DNA from: Bacteroidales bacterium
GTDB taxonomy: Bacteria > Bacteroidota > Bacteroidia > Bacteroidales > M50B96
Length of the DNA: 64,000 bases
Direction of reading: 5' to 3'
NCBI GenBank assembly: GCA_018401015.1
Contig: JAGYLP010000006.1
Coordinates: 91,805 to 155,804, forward strand
In this document: piece by piece, positions 56,477 to 64,000 of the stretch
Layout of the letters: every line of letters begins with the position of its first letter
Numbering within the stretch: position 1 is the stretch's first letter
Program-made: the position numbers and the translations under genes
Notes under the pieces: generated by a model
The model's database searches: none
Told to the model about the DNA's origin: nothing
What the model saw: only the letters and a program-made list of their open reading frames with translations

Positions 56477-57163
56477 TTAAAAATAAACCTCGGCATGAAT
56501 ATGCTCGGAGGGCACTCCTTGCGCTTCGAGAATATCGAAGGCGTCGTTAATCATATCGGAATTTCCGCATAAATAACAATAGGTCGATTGGTCGATTGGG
56601 TTTTCCTTTAGCCAATCGGTTACACGACCATAATAATCGCCTTTCCCATCGCGCGATGAACATACAGTGATTCGATTCGATTGATACATGCTTTTCTCGT
56701 AGGCATCGGCACCATAGCGTACCCCATGAATCAAATGATAATTCAACTCCGGGAAAGAAGTAACCATGCTATGAAAAGGGCTAATGCCTGTTCCACTGGC
56801 AATGAACAGATGTTTTCGCTCATTCAGCGTATCGGGTTTAAGCTGAAAAAATCCGAAAGGTCCTTCCACTTCAATCGGTTCACCGGGTTTCATGTTGCGT
56901 AAACTCTTAGAAACCATTCCGTCGGCAACCTCTTTGATCAAAACCTCTAAATACTCATCGTTTGGGGAACTGTAAATACTGTAATCGCGTTTGTCGATAC
57001 TCGCCACCTTACCAATGCTAATGTACTGACCGGGAATAAAATCCATACTTCCTTTGGTCATCCGAAGAACATAAGCTGTATCGGTTAAATGACGTACTTC
57101 AATTACTTCGTGAACTCTCACTTCGCTCAGCGAATTACCTCGCTTTGTGCTTGCTTTCTCCAT
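56477..57163 (-). CDS. Ferredoxin-NADP reductase-like flavoprotein (second copy)
   Basis: FNR-superfamily reductase with FAD motif RDYSIYSS, NAD(P) motif ASGTGISPFHS, CGNSDMI and terminal HAEVYF. The start at 57163 (MEKASTKRGNSLSEVRV) was chosen because the 37 upstream in-frame codons do not resemble the family. It gives 228 aa, equal to its paralogue at 26663-27343. Monocistronic by position. It could serve a different ferredoxin or flavodoxin partner. Confidence 0.82.
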   Translation of the reverse strand: MEKASTKRGNSLSEVRVHEVIEVRHLTDTAYVLRMTKGSMDFIPGQYISIGKVASIDKRDYSIYSSPNDEYLEVLIKEVADGMVSKSLRNMKPGEPIEVEGPFGFFQLKPDTLNERKHLFIASGTGISPFHSMVTSFPELNYHLIHGVRYGADAYEKSMYQSNRITVCSSRDGKGDYYGRVTDWLKENPIDQSTYCYLCGNSDMINDAFDILEAQGVPSEHIHAEVYF

Positions 57164-57310
57164 TAGGTTGTTTTCTCTGTTTAAAAGTTTGAAATAGTAA
57201 CTCAATCGAACACACAAAGCTCCGTTTTGTTCCGATAAAATAATGGGTTTATCCAAGCTCTCTATACGGTGCAAACCATAAACAGTTCAAGTCCCCTGGA
57301 ACGAAAATGC

Positions 57311-58279
57311 TTAGGGCGAATTCAAGAGGATAACAGCTTGCTTAAAACCCCATTCTGGAAGCACCACCCAATACATGCCCGGAGAGAATCCGGTTAAATC
57401 GAGTGGTCTGGACCCAAGCTCCCTCCTATCGGAATAAACCAGCCTTCCGGAAGCTGTAAAAACATACACCGATAAGTTTGTTTGCAGGGAAAAATTAGCA
57501 GCATCGAAATAAAAAACTCCGGTTCCGGGATTCGGGAAAAGGTGAATCGTGGATTGAACCGGCTCATCGGGCTTAACCGACAGAATTCCGGTTAGATTTC
57601 CCGCCCGCTCAATTACGTGAATCGCATTAACCGAGTAGAATCCATCCACATACAAATCGCTCAATTGATAATCGACCTGCAGAAAATATACACGGGTCGA
57701 ACTCGAATCGTAAAACGCTACGCGATAGGGCTCGTCGATGGCAAAGCCATCTGTTTCGGGAGTTTCCGGTGCGTCGCCCCAAGCAGCGAGAGCCATTGCC
57801 CCATTCCCCGACCAACGGCTGTAACCTCCGCAATGGAATGCATTGTTATGTTCGTAGAAAACACCAAAATAATCGCCGGCCTCGGCTACAAATCCTTCCA
57901 ATTCATTGGGCCGAATTAAAATGGTTGCATTTTGCCCGGTTAAAGTAAAGGTCCAATCGAAAGGAGCAGGTTCAAATACCTCTGCCTTAATTAAAAATGG
58001 ATGGGAATTCGCATCAATCAAATAAGCAGTGTACATCCCAGCTTCTAACTGATAAAGGGTAGGTTCGTGAATGCCGTTGTTCCAGTAAATATCGAAAGGT
58101 GCTTCTCCTTCGATGAGGCGAAAATCGAGCATCCCATCGCTTGCACCCGGACTGGTGGGAGACACCGTGAGTACGTCGTACCGCAAATCGGCCTGAGCAC
58201 TCACTGCAAAAGAGAACAAAGTGAGACCAAGCAAAGTGAAACGAGCAACCAAAAACATGATGTATGGCATAGGATGCAT
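57311..58279 (-). CDS. T9SS-secreted protein of unknown function
   Basis: A signal peptide ends VSAQ; three possible starts exist (58279, 58270, 58258), of which 58258 (MFLVARFTLLG) gives the cleanest signal. An N-terminal SprB-like or PKD-like strand region (VSPTSPGASDGMLDFRLIEGEAPFDIYWNNG) precedes an uncharacterised middle. The C-terminal T9SS type A sorting domain has LFPNPGTG, VFTASGRLVYS and FSPGMYWVVL. The only cargo here with several aromatic clusters in the middle (YFGVFYEHNNAFHCGGYSRW). Function unknown. Confidence 0.8.
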   Translation of the reverse strand: MHPMPYIMFLVARFTLLGLTLFSFAVSAQADLRYDVLTVSPTSPGASDGMLDFRLIEGEAPFDIYWNNGIHEPTLYQLEAGMYTAYLIDANSHPFLIKAEVFEPAPFDWTFTLTGQNATILIRPNELEGFVAEAGDYFGVFYEHNNAFHCGGYSRWSGNGAMALAAWGDAPETPETDGFAIDEPYRVAFYDSSSTRVYFLQVDYQLSDLYVDGFYSVNAIHVIERAGNLTGILSVKPDEPVQSTIHLFPNPGTGVFYFDAANFSLQTNLSVYVFTASGRLVYSDRRELGSRPLDLTGFSPGMYWVVLPEWGFKQAVILLNSP

Positions 58280-58340
58280 TTTTACCTGCTAAAAGTAGGA
58301 AAAAGCAGGGGATGCTATCCGCATCGCAAGGGATAAATTC

Positions 58341-58348
58341 TAACTTTG
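58341..58348 (+). promoter_or_regulatory. Candidate -7 box (TAACTTTG) for the barrel-ubiE-cvpA group
   Basis: An exact TAnnTTTG match 18 bases before the ATG at 58367. No clear -33 element. Confidence 0.5.
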
Positions 58349-58366
58349 AGCGGCTTAAATTAATTC

Positions 58367-59233
58367 ATGAAAAAACACCTACTCTTTTTGGCTGTTATGT
58401 TCTTGCTTAGCTATTTGCCAAGCCAGGCACAACGTCAATTATGGACAGTCGGTACCGCCAATACCATGTCGAAAGGAGATATCCGCCTGGGTATCGCGCA
58501 GCCTTCGGCCTATGGCTTATCGAATAGCCTCGAGCTGGCAGCAGGAGGTTTCTACTTCCCCCTGGCGCCCAATCTAGCCTTGAAAAAACAGTGGCTCAAA
58601 ACGAAAAATATCAGCCTTGCCAGCCGCCATGCTGCTACCTATCCGGGACCTCTACTCAGAAGTATTTCCGGTATGTCCTATTTCAACTATTTCCCCGATA
58701 AAAATATCATTCCGGATGCCCTCGGAGTAAAATCGGAAATCATTCTAAGTTTGGGTTTTGGATACACTACCTGTCCGGCTTTCACCAGCGAAACCTTTAA
58801 CCGAAACAATACCTTTAAAGGGCACACAGGCATACTAAGTTTTAAATTGGGCGCTCAAACGGGCTTTCCATTAGGCGATATTCCTTTCCCATTAATCGAA
58901 GAAGCGGTTATCCATCCTCAAACAGCCTTTTTTAATGAACAAATTAGTGCCTATGCCGGTATAGACTGGGACGGTCGTCTTTTAAAATACAGCGACATTA
59001 AAGTAGATTTGGATTATACTTACCTGAATGCAGATTCCTGGGCTCTGGAACATAAAACACAGGTCAACTGGTATCATGGTTGGCGCTATTTTCACTTTTT
59101 GTTCGGCTACTATGCCTCCTATGTGCAAGGACCCACACGATCCTTCTTCTTCATTGGGCCGGTAATCGACTTTATGTGGACTTTACGCAAAGACAAAATC
59201 CAAAAAGGATTGTTTAAAGAAAAAATGTTTTAA
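58367..59233 (+). CDS. Exported protein, possible outer-membrane beta-barrel
   Basis: A 288-aa protein with signal peptide [22 protein letters not shown]. The rest alternates polar and aromatic residues in short strands, ends in aromatic-rich strands ([15 protein letters not shown]) and has no enzyme motif. I do not recognise a family; an 8-12 strand outer-membrane barrel is an inference from composition. It starts the run that continues with ubiE 2 bases after its stop. Confidence 0.65.
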   Translation: MKKHLLFLAVMFLLSYLPSQAQRQLWTVGTANTMSKGDIRLGIAQPSAYGLSNSLELAAGGFYFPLAPNLALKKQWLKTKNISLASRHAATYPGPLLRSISGMSYFNYFPDKNIIPDALGVKSEIILSLGFGYTTCPAFTSETFNRNNTFKGHTGILSFKLGAQTGFPLGDIPFPLIEEAVIHPQTAFFNEQISAYAGIDWDGRLLKYSDIKVDLDYTYLNADSWALEHKTQVNWYHGWRYFHFLFGYYASYVQGPTRSFFFIGPVIDFMWTLRKDKIQKGLFKEKMF

Positions 59234-59235
59234 CC

Positions 59236-59955
59236 ATGGCCTTACCTTATAAAGATCAATCGGCGTCGAAAAAGGCACAAATTGCCGGAATGTTCAACAA
59301 TATTGCCCATCGATACGATTTCCTCAATCATTTCTTATCGTTGGGAATCGATAAACTATGGCGACGCAAAGCAATTAACTTACTGAAGCCTAAATCGCCT
59401 AAAAATATCCTCGATCTGGCCACCGGAACCGGCGATTTGGCTATTGCTGCGCTGAAACTCAATCCTGAAAAAATCATTGGACTCGATATATCGACCGGGA
59501 TGCTGGCAAAAGGGAATGAAAAAATTAAAAAACGAAAACTCCACCCTCGCATCGAACTGCTCGAAGGCGATTCGGAGAATATTCCCTACTCCGAAAATCA
59601 CTTCGATGCAATTACCGTAGCTTTCGGGGTTCGTAATTTCGAAAACCTGGAAAAAGGATTAAGCGAAATGCATCGGGTGCTCCACAAGGGCGGTGCTTGC
59701 GTGATTCTGGAATTTAGTAAACCACGCTCCTTCCCCATGAAGCAACTCTACGGATTCTACTTTAAAAATATTCTTCCGCTGTTGGGGAAAATGGTCAGTA
59801 AAGATCAATCGGCCTATACTTATTTGCCCGAATCGGTGCAGGAATTTCCCGATGGGCCCGAATTCCTCGCTATCTTAGAAAAACTTCAATTCAGAAATCT
59901 GCGCATCTACCCCGTCAGCTTTGGAATAGCGAGTATTTATTATGCAGAAAAATAA
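59236..59955 (+). CDS. ubiE: Demethylmenaquinone methyltransferase
   Basis: SAM-dependent C-methyltransferase finishing menaquinone (menG/ubiE). SAM motif [12 protein letters not shown], the family opening [21 protein letters not shown], and FGVRNF with EFSKP. Length 239 aa is normal. Bacteroidota use menaquinone only, so the MenG role is the relevant one. It is followed 3 bases later by cvpA. Confidence 0.94.
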   Translation: MALPYKDQSASKKAQIAGMFNNIAHRYDFLNHFLSLGIDKLWRRKAINLLKPKSPKNILDLATGTGDLAIAALKLNPEKIIGLDISTGMLAKGNEKIKKRKLHPRIELLEGDSENIPYSENHFDAITVAFGVRNFENLEKGLSEMHRVLHKGGACVILEFSKPRSFPMKQLYGFYFKNILPLLGKMVSKDQSAYTYLPESVQEFPDGPEFLAILEKLQFRNLRIYPVSFGIASIYYAEK

Positions 59956-59958
59956 ACC

Positions 59959-60516
59959 ATGACCTGGAACTACCTCGATATCATTCTGATAATTCCATTG
60001 CTCATTGCAGCTTACAAAGGATTTAGTAAAGGTTTTATTGTTGAAATTGCTAAACTTATTGCCCTGTTGGTGGGTGTTTACGGAGCCATGCGCTTCTCGC
60101 ATCGGGTGGGCGCTTACCTTCAAACAAATCTCGGATGGCAATCGGAACACATGGGACTCATTAGCTTCGCGATTACCTTCCTCCTCCTGGTACTCATAAT
60201 CCATTTCATTGCAAAACTACTGGATAAATTAGCCGATTCCATTGCTCTTGGCTTTGTTAATAACCTGGCCGGAAGCTTATTCGGAGTACTCAAAATTGGC
60301 TTCATCCTCTCTGTGGTCCTTTTCCTTGTCAACTCCTTCGATAAGAAGGAGTACCTCATCGCCCCGGAAACAAAAGATAATTCCATTCTTTACCGACCGG
60401 TTTCTAAAATAGCACCTACCGTTTTCCCCTACTTAAATCTGAAACTCTTAAAGGAAAAAACCGATGCTATTTTACCCACCGACAGCATCCCTCCTGCTAC
60501 TACGAACACTCCATGA
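59959..60516 (+). CDS. CvpA-family inner-membrane protein
   Basis: A 185-aa protein with four membrane helices and the family opening YLDIILIIPLLIAAYKGFSKGF. Relatives are needed for colicin V export or envelope stress tolerance in other bacteria; the mechanism is unknown. The last four bases overlap the next start (ATGA). Confidence 0.85.
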   Translation: MTWNYLDIILIIPLLIAAYKGFSKGFIVEIAKLIALLVGVYGAMRFSHRVGAYLQTNLGWQSEHMGLISFAITFLLLVLIIHFIAKLLDKLADSIALGFVNNLAGSLFGVLKIGFILSVVLFLVNSFDKKEYLIAPETKDNSILYRPVSKIAPTVFPYLNLKLLKEKTDAILPTDSIPPATTNTP

Positions 60517-60818
60517 CATCATCCTCCATTAAAATCGATTTAACGCAATTAGAGCACTGGCTTCAGGAATCGGAAACGCTTCATTTGGTCTATATCGGAT
60601 TCAATGATGCTCCGATTTGGAAAGGGATTCAGGCTAAAAGCTATGCCAGCAACGAAATTCCGGAAATAATCGACGAGATTCCGGAACATGCTAAAACCAT
60701 TGTGATATGCGATTGGGGCGAACGTAGCTTTTTCTTGTGTCTGGAACTGAGGGAACGAACCGGAAATGAAGCCATTTATCATCTCAGCGGCGGTAGTAAG
60801 ACTATGCTCGATAGCTAA
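60513..60818 (+). CDS. Small divergent rhodanese-like protein
   Basis: A 101-aa cytosolic protein. The block TIVICDWGERSFFLCLEL contains C66-D-W-G-E-R-S72, matching the CxxGxRS active-site loop of rhodanese sulfurtransferases in spacing and in the strand before it. YHLSGGSKTML then matches the NLxGG segment that follows in the family. The first half, however, lacks the usual LIDVR and GHIPGA motifs, so this is a reduced or divergent member. Start overlaps the cvpA stop by 4 bases. Confidence 0.62.
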   Translation: MTSSSIKIDLTQLEHWLQESETLHLVYIGFNDAPIWKGIQAKSYASNEIPEIIDEIPEHAKTIVICDWGERSFFLCLELRERTGNEAIYHLSGGSKTMLDS

Positions 60819-60884
60819 TAATAATCGATTGCACATTGATACAGATGTGCTTTATTTGTAATCTTTTAATCAAAATCATTTCCT

Positions 60885-63050
60885 ATGTTACGTAAAATTG
60901 CTCTCTTCCTGCTTGTTGCACTCAACCTATCCTTCGCTGCTCAAGCCGACGAAGGAATGTGGTTGCTAAACAAGCTTCACCAATTGAATCTAAACGACAA
61001 AGGCTTAGAACTTTCGCCCGAAGAAATCTATGCCATTAACCAATCTAGCATCAAAGATGGCATTGTAGGGCTCACCATGGAAAGTAACCCCTTCCGCTTC
61101 TTCTGCTCCGGCGAAATCATTAGCTCACAAGGCTTATTCCTAACCAATCATCACTGTGGATACCGCCAGGTTCAGCAACACAGCTCGATCGAAAACGATT
61201 ACCTCAGTAATGGATTCTGGGCTCAAAATCATGGCGAAGAACTCTACAACAAAGGCATGGCAGTGAGTATCTTATCGGAAATACGCGACGTAACCGAGCG
61301 CATTGTTCCCGAACTCGAAAACATCGCCGATTTTAAAGAGAGAAATGAAAAAATTCGTGAACTGTCGAAAGTAATCGAAGATGAAGTAAATGAAACCTCG
61401 CATTATAAATCGATTGTAAAACCCATGTTCGAAGGAAATCAGTTTTACCTTTTTATCTACGAAGTATTTACCGATATCCGTCTGGTAGGAGCTCCTCCCT
61501 CCTCGATTGGTAAATTTGGAGGCGATACCGATAACTGGATGTGGCCTCGCCACACCGGCGACTTTACCCTCTTCCGCATTTACGCGGCTCCCGATGGTAA
61601 ACCAGCCGCTTATTCGCCCGATAACAAACCGTATCAACCCAAGCATCACTTCCCCATTTCACTTCAAGGGGTCCAAAAAGACGATTTTGCTTTCGTAATC
61701 GGTTTCCCCGGATCAACCGATCGTTACCTGACCAGTTTTGGTATTGAAGAAAGCCTGGAGCATTCTTACCCGGTGCGCATCGAAGCACGTGGTAAAAAAC
61801 TCGATGTCATGAAAAAACACATGAATGCCAGCGATAAAGTACGCATTCAATATGCCAGTAAATACGCCGGAATCTCGAACTATTGGAAATATTTTATTGG
61901 TCAAACCAAAGGACTGAAAGCCTTAAAGGTGTACGATAAAAAACAAGCTTTCGAAGCCGAATTAAGCGAATGGATCTTAGCCAACGAGCAAAGAACCACG
62001 AAGTATGGCAATGCACTCAAGGATATTCAAGAATCGTTCGAAGCCCGACGCGAAATTGCTAAAACACAGCAATATTATGGCGAAGGTTTATTTGGTATCG
62101 AGGCCCTTTTATTACCTCGCCGTTTCAATGAGCTTAGAAAAGTGCTTGAAAATAAAGAAAGTAGCGACGAAGACATTGCAAAAGCAGTCGAAAATGCGAA
62201 GGCTACAGCCGATGCCTTCTTCAAAGATTACGATAGCGCCACCGACTACGACCTCTTCGTTGCCATGATGACCCTCTTTACCGAAGGGGTGCCTGTTGAG
62301 CAACAACCCGAACTAATCCTTAAACTGAGCAAAAAAGCCAAAGGCGATTTTACCCGTATTGCCGATAAATTCTACGAAAAATCAATTTTTACCAGCCCCG
62401 AACGTTTCCAGGAATTTCTTGCTAAACCAAAAGCTAAAACGCTGGCAAAAGATCCTTTCACCGAATTATGGGAAGCCAGCTACCAAAAATACATCGCTCT
62501 CAATACGCCTTTAGCTCCCATCAATGCTAAACTAGCCGAAGGGAAACGCCTATTTGTAGCTGCCAGCATGGAATACCAAGACGAAAAAGCACTCTATCCC
62601 GATGCTAATTCAACCCCGCGTTTTACCTACGGATATGTTGGCGATTATAAACCTGCAGATGCTGTTCACTACAATTACTACACAACCATCGATGGTATTA
62701 TGGAAAAAGAAGACCCCAATAACGATGAATTCATCGTGGACGATCACTTCAAAAAACTATACCGTGCTAAAGATTTTGGAATGTATGCCGATAAAGATGG
62801 CAACCTGTGGGTCAACTTCATTACCAATAACGATATTACAGGTGGTAATTCTGGTTCGGGAGTCTTCAATGCACGCGGCGAACTAATTGGAACCGCTTTC
62901 GACGGTAATTGGGAATCGATGAGTGGCGATATCGCTTTCGAACCCGAACTGCAAAAATGTATCAATGTCGATATTCGCTACACCCTCTGGGTGATTGATA
63001 AATACGCCGGTGCAAAACACCTTATAAACGAAATGACCATTATCCGATAA
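60885..63050 (+). CDS. S46-family dipeptidyl-peptidase, DPP7-like (second copy)
   Basis: Same family as the gene at 2375. Signal peptide to about residue 21 (AAQA), then DEGMWLL. Catalytic His in TNHHC, catalytic Ser S656 in GGNSGSGV, and Gly (G674, FDGNW) 18 positions later, the DPP7-type specificity residue. It differs from the first copy by a short insertion (MESNPFRFF) before CSGEI. Length 721 aa. Ends at a clear terminator. Two paralogues 58 kb apart suggest different expression or peptide preference. Confidence 0.93.
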   Translation: MLRKIALFLLVALNLSFAAQADEGMWLLNKLHQLNLNDKGLELSPEEIYAINQSSIKDGIVGLTMESNPFRFFCSGEIISSQGLFLTNHHCGYRQVQQHSSIENDYLSNGFWAQNHGEELYNKGMAVSILSEIRDVTERIVPELENIADFKERNEKIRELSKVIEDEVNETSHYKSIVKPMFEGNQFYLFIYEVFTDIRLVGAPPSSIGKFGGDTDNWMWPRHTGDFTLFRIYAAPDGKPAAYSPDNKPYQPKHHFPISLQGVQKDDFAFVIGFPGSTDRYLTSFGIEESLEHSYPVRIEARGKKLDVMKKHMNASDKVRIQYASKYAGISNYWKYFIGQTKGLKALKVYDKKQAFEAELSEWILANEQRTTKYGNALKDIQESFEARREIAKTQQYYGEGLFGIEALLLPRRFNELRKVLENKESSDEDIAKAVENAKATADAFFKDYDSATDYDLFVAMMTLFTEGVPVEQQPELILKLSKKAKGDFTRIADKFYEKSIFTSPERFQEFLAKPKAKTLAKDPFTELWEASYQKYIALNTPLAPINAKLAEGKRLFVAASMEYQDEKALYPDANSTPRFTYGYVGDYKPADAVHYNYYTTIDGIMEKEDPNNDEFIVDDHFKKLYRAKDFGMYADKDGNLWVNFITNNDITGGNSGSGVFNARGELIGTAFDGNWESMSGDIAFEPELQKCINVDIRYTLWVIDKYAGAKHLINEMTIIR

Positions 63051-63058
63051 ATTATCCA

Positions 63059-63090
63059 AGCAGCAAACCTCAATAAGGTTTGCTGCTTTT
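63059..63090 (+). terminator. Rho-independent terminator after the second S46 gene
   Basis: AGCAGCAAACCT (63059-63070) pairs perfectly with AGGTTTGCTGCT (63076-63087) around a 5-base loop, followed by TTT. Confidence 0.9.
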
Positions 63091-63192
63091 ATTCTAATCT
63101 CCTAACGACAATCTTTTCAAAACAGCTTCCAAGCCCCCTTTATCGCTTTTGCTGTTGAAACAATACGACCTGTTAAACCAAAAAATACCCAG

Positions 63193-64000
63193 ATGAAAAA
63201 AATCGCAGTAATTGGATTGGGTTATGTCGGCCTCCCCCTGGCAGTTGAATTTGCTAAAAACCGACCCGTAATTGGATTTGATATCAAACCACAACGAATT
63301 GCAGAACTGAACGAAGGACACGATCCAACGCTCGAAGTAGCCGACGAAGATTTAGTTTCGGTTTTACTGAAAGCTAAAAAAGATCTTGCCCTAAAGAACA
63401 AAGGACTCTACATCAGCTCGAAAACCGAAGATATCTTCGATGCCGAAATCTACATCGTTGCCGTACCAACGCCAACCGATAAAAACAACCGGCCGGATTT
63501 AACACCTCTGGTAAAAGCCTCCGAAACAGTTGGGCGTGTTTTAAAAGATGGCGACATCGTTATTTACGAATCGACCGTTTATCCCGGTGCAACCGAGGAA
63601 GATTGTGTTCCGGTGCTAGAGCAAGTTTCCGGTAAAAAAATGAACGAACATTTCTTTGTTGGTTACTCCCCCGAACGAATTAACCCGGGCGATAAAGTCC
63701 ACACTCTCACTACCATTAAAAAAGTTACCTCGGGCAGCACACCAGAAATAGGCCAGGAAGTAGATGCACTCTACCGTGAAATTATTACGGCGGGAACCCA
63801 CCTTGCTCCAAGCATCAAAGTAGCCGAAGCAGCCAAGGTGATCGAAAATTCGCAACGAGATATTAACATCGCCTTCGTAAATGAACTGAGCAAAATCTTC
63901 AATAAAATGGGCATCGATACTCACGAAGTGCTCGAAGCGGCCAGTACGAAATGGAATTTTCTGCCCTTTAAACCCGGTTTAGTTGGAGGCCATTGCATTG
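63193..64000 (+). CDS. Nucleotide-sugar dehydrogenase (UDP-HexNAc dehydrogenase, TviB/WbpO-like), partial
   Basis: Oxidises the C6 of a UDP-N-acetylhexosamine to the uronic acid for surface polysaccharide. The ATG at 63193 starts [20 protein letters not shown] with the NAD Rossmann motif, then [34 protein letters not shown] and [14 protein letters not shown]. The final residues GGHCI hold the catalytic Cys. The frame is open at the window end, so the C-terminal sugar-binding domain is missing. The NPGDK and [12 protein letters not shown] forms favour UDP-GalNAc/GlcNAc over UDP-glucose. It probably opens a capsule or O-antigen locus beyond the window. Confidence 0.88.
   Translation, partial: MKKIAVIGLGYVGLPLAVEFAKNRPVIGFDIKPQRIAELNEGHDPTLEVADEDLVSVLLKAKKDLALKNKGLYISSKTEDIFDAEIYIVAVPTPTDKNNRPDLTPLVKASETVGRVLKDGDIVIYESTVYPGATEEDCVPVLEQVSGKKMNEHFFVGYSPERINPGDKVHTLTTIKKVTSGSTPEIGQEVDALYREIITAGTHLAPSIKVAEAAKVIENSQRDINIAFVNELSKIFNKMGIDTHEVLEAASTKWNFLPFKPGLVGGHCI

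Overview
The window reads as chromosome of a Bacteroidota member (Bacteroidales/Marinilabiliales-like; genus not determinable from sequence alone). The evidence is four proteins with type IX secretion (T9SS) C-terminal sorting domains, gldA, two S46 dipeptidyl-peptidases, a long-signal AtpB, a bactofilin/AtpZ cluster, TonB-type uptake genes and recurring -7 promoter boxes of the form TAnnTTTG (with a TAnnTTCG variant). hydF suggests anaerobic hydrogen metabolism, while an exported KatG beside oxyR suggests defence against oxygen exposure. Most genes are core housekeeping. I see no prophage, IS element, CRISPR array or classical defence island.

Layout. 0-11.8 kb: partial deoC, M14 carboxypeptidase, S46 peptidase, lipA-lipB-rRNA/tRNA methyltransferase, mpl-recX, a frame-broken metallo-beta-lactamase-fold gene convergent with a frame-broken MORN-type lipoprotein, gldA, ribE. 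11.8-18.1 kb: tRNA-Leu(UAG), trigger factor, a DUF4837-like lipoprotein with a small partner, kbl and hydF. 18.4-23.4 kb: one very large repeat-rich T9SS surface protein, split by a cluster of indels. 23.4-24.3 kb: non-coding stretch with short palindromic repeats whose stems covary. 24.3-30.4 kb: an NRAMP-like transporter, ribF (TTG start), an FNR-type reductase, rlmN, efp, a T9SS-exported thioredoxin-like protein and gcvH.

30.4-40.6 kb: ATP synthase genes atpB-E-F-H-A-G (no atpD/atpC), with a perfect 14-bp hairpin after atpE, then a SNF2 helicase and comM. 40.7-48.9 kb: divergent katG/oxyR, then the leftward set leuS, bactofilin, AtpZ, a 4-TM protein and lplA. The bactofilin/AtpZ/membrane trio normally precedes atpB, so the ATP synthase gene set is split. 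49-53.6 kb: a probable heme-uptake locus (HmuY-like T9SS protein, TonB receptor, HmuY-like lipoprotein). 53.6-64 kb: mtaB, miaB, a second FNR-type reductase, a T9SS protein, a beta-barrel-like protein, ubiE/menG, cvpA, a small divergent rhodanese-like protein, a second S46 peptidase and a nucleotide-sugar dehydrogenase cut by the window end.

Functional themes: protein/peptide scavenging (two S46 DPP7-type peptidases, M14 carboxypeptidase); lipoate economy (lipA, lipB, lplA and their substrate gcvH); flavin supply and use (ribE, ribF, two FNR-type reductases); radical-SAM RNA modification (rlmN, miaB, mtaB); proton-driven ATP synthesis; menaquinone respiration (ubiE/menG); surface protein export by T9SS. 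Two short stretches (about 9.4-9.85 kb and 20.5-20.8 kb) carry dense, often compensating indels and should be treated as suspect consensus until checked.
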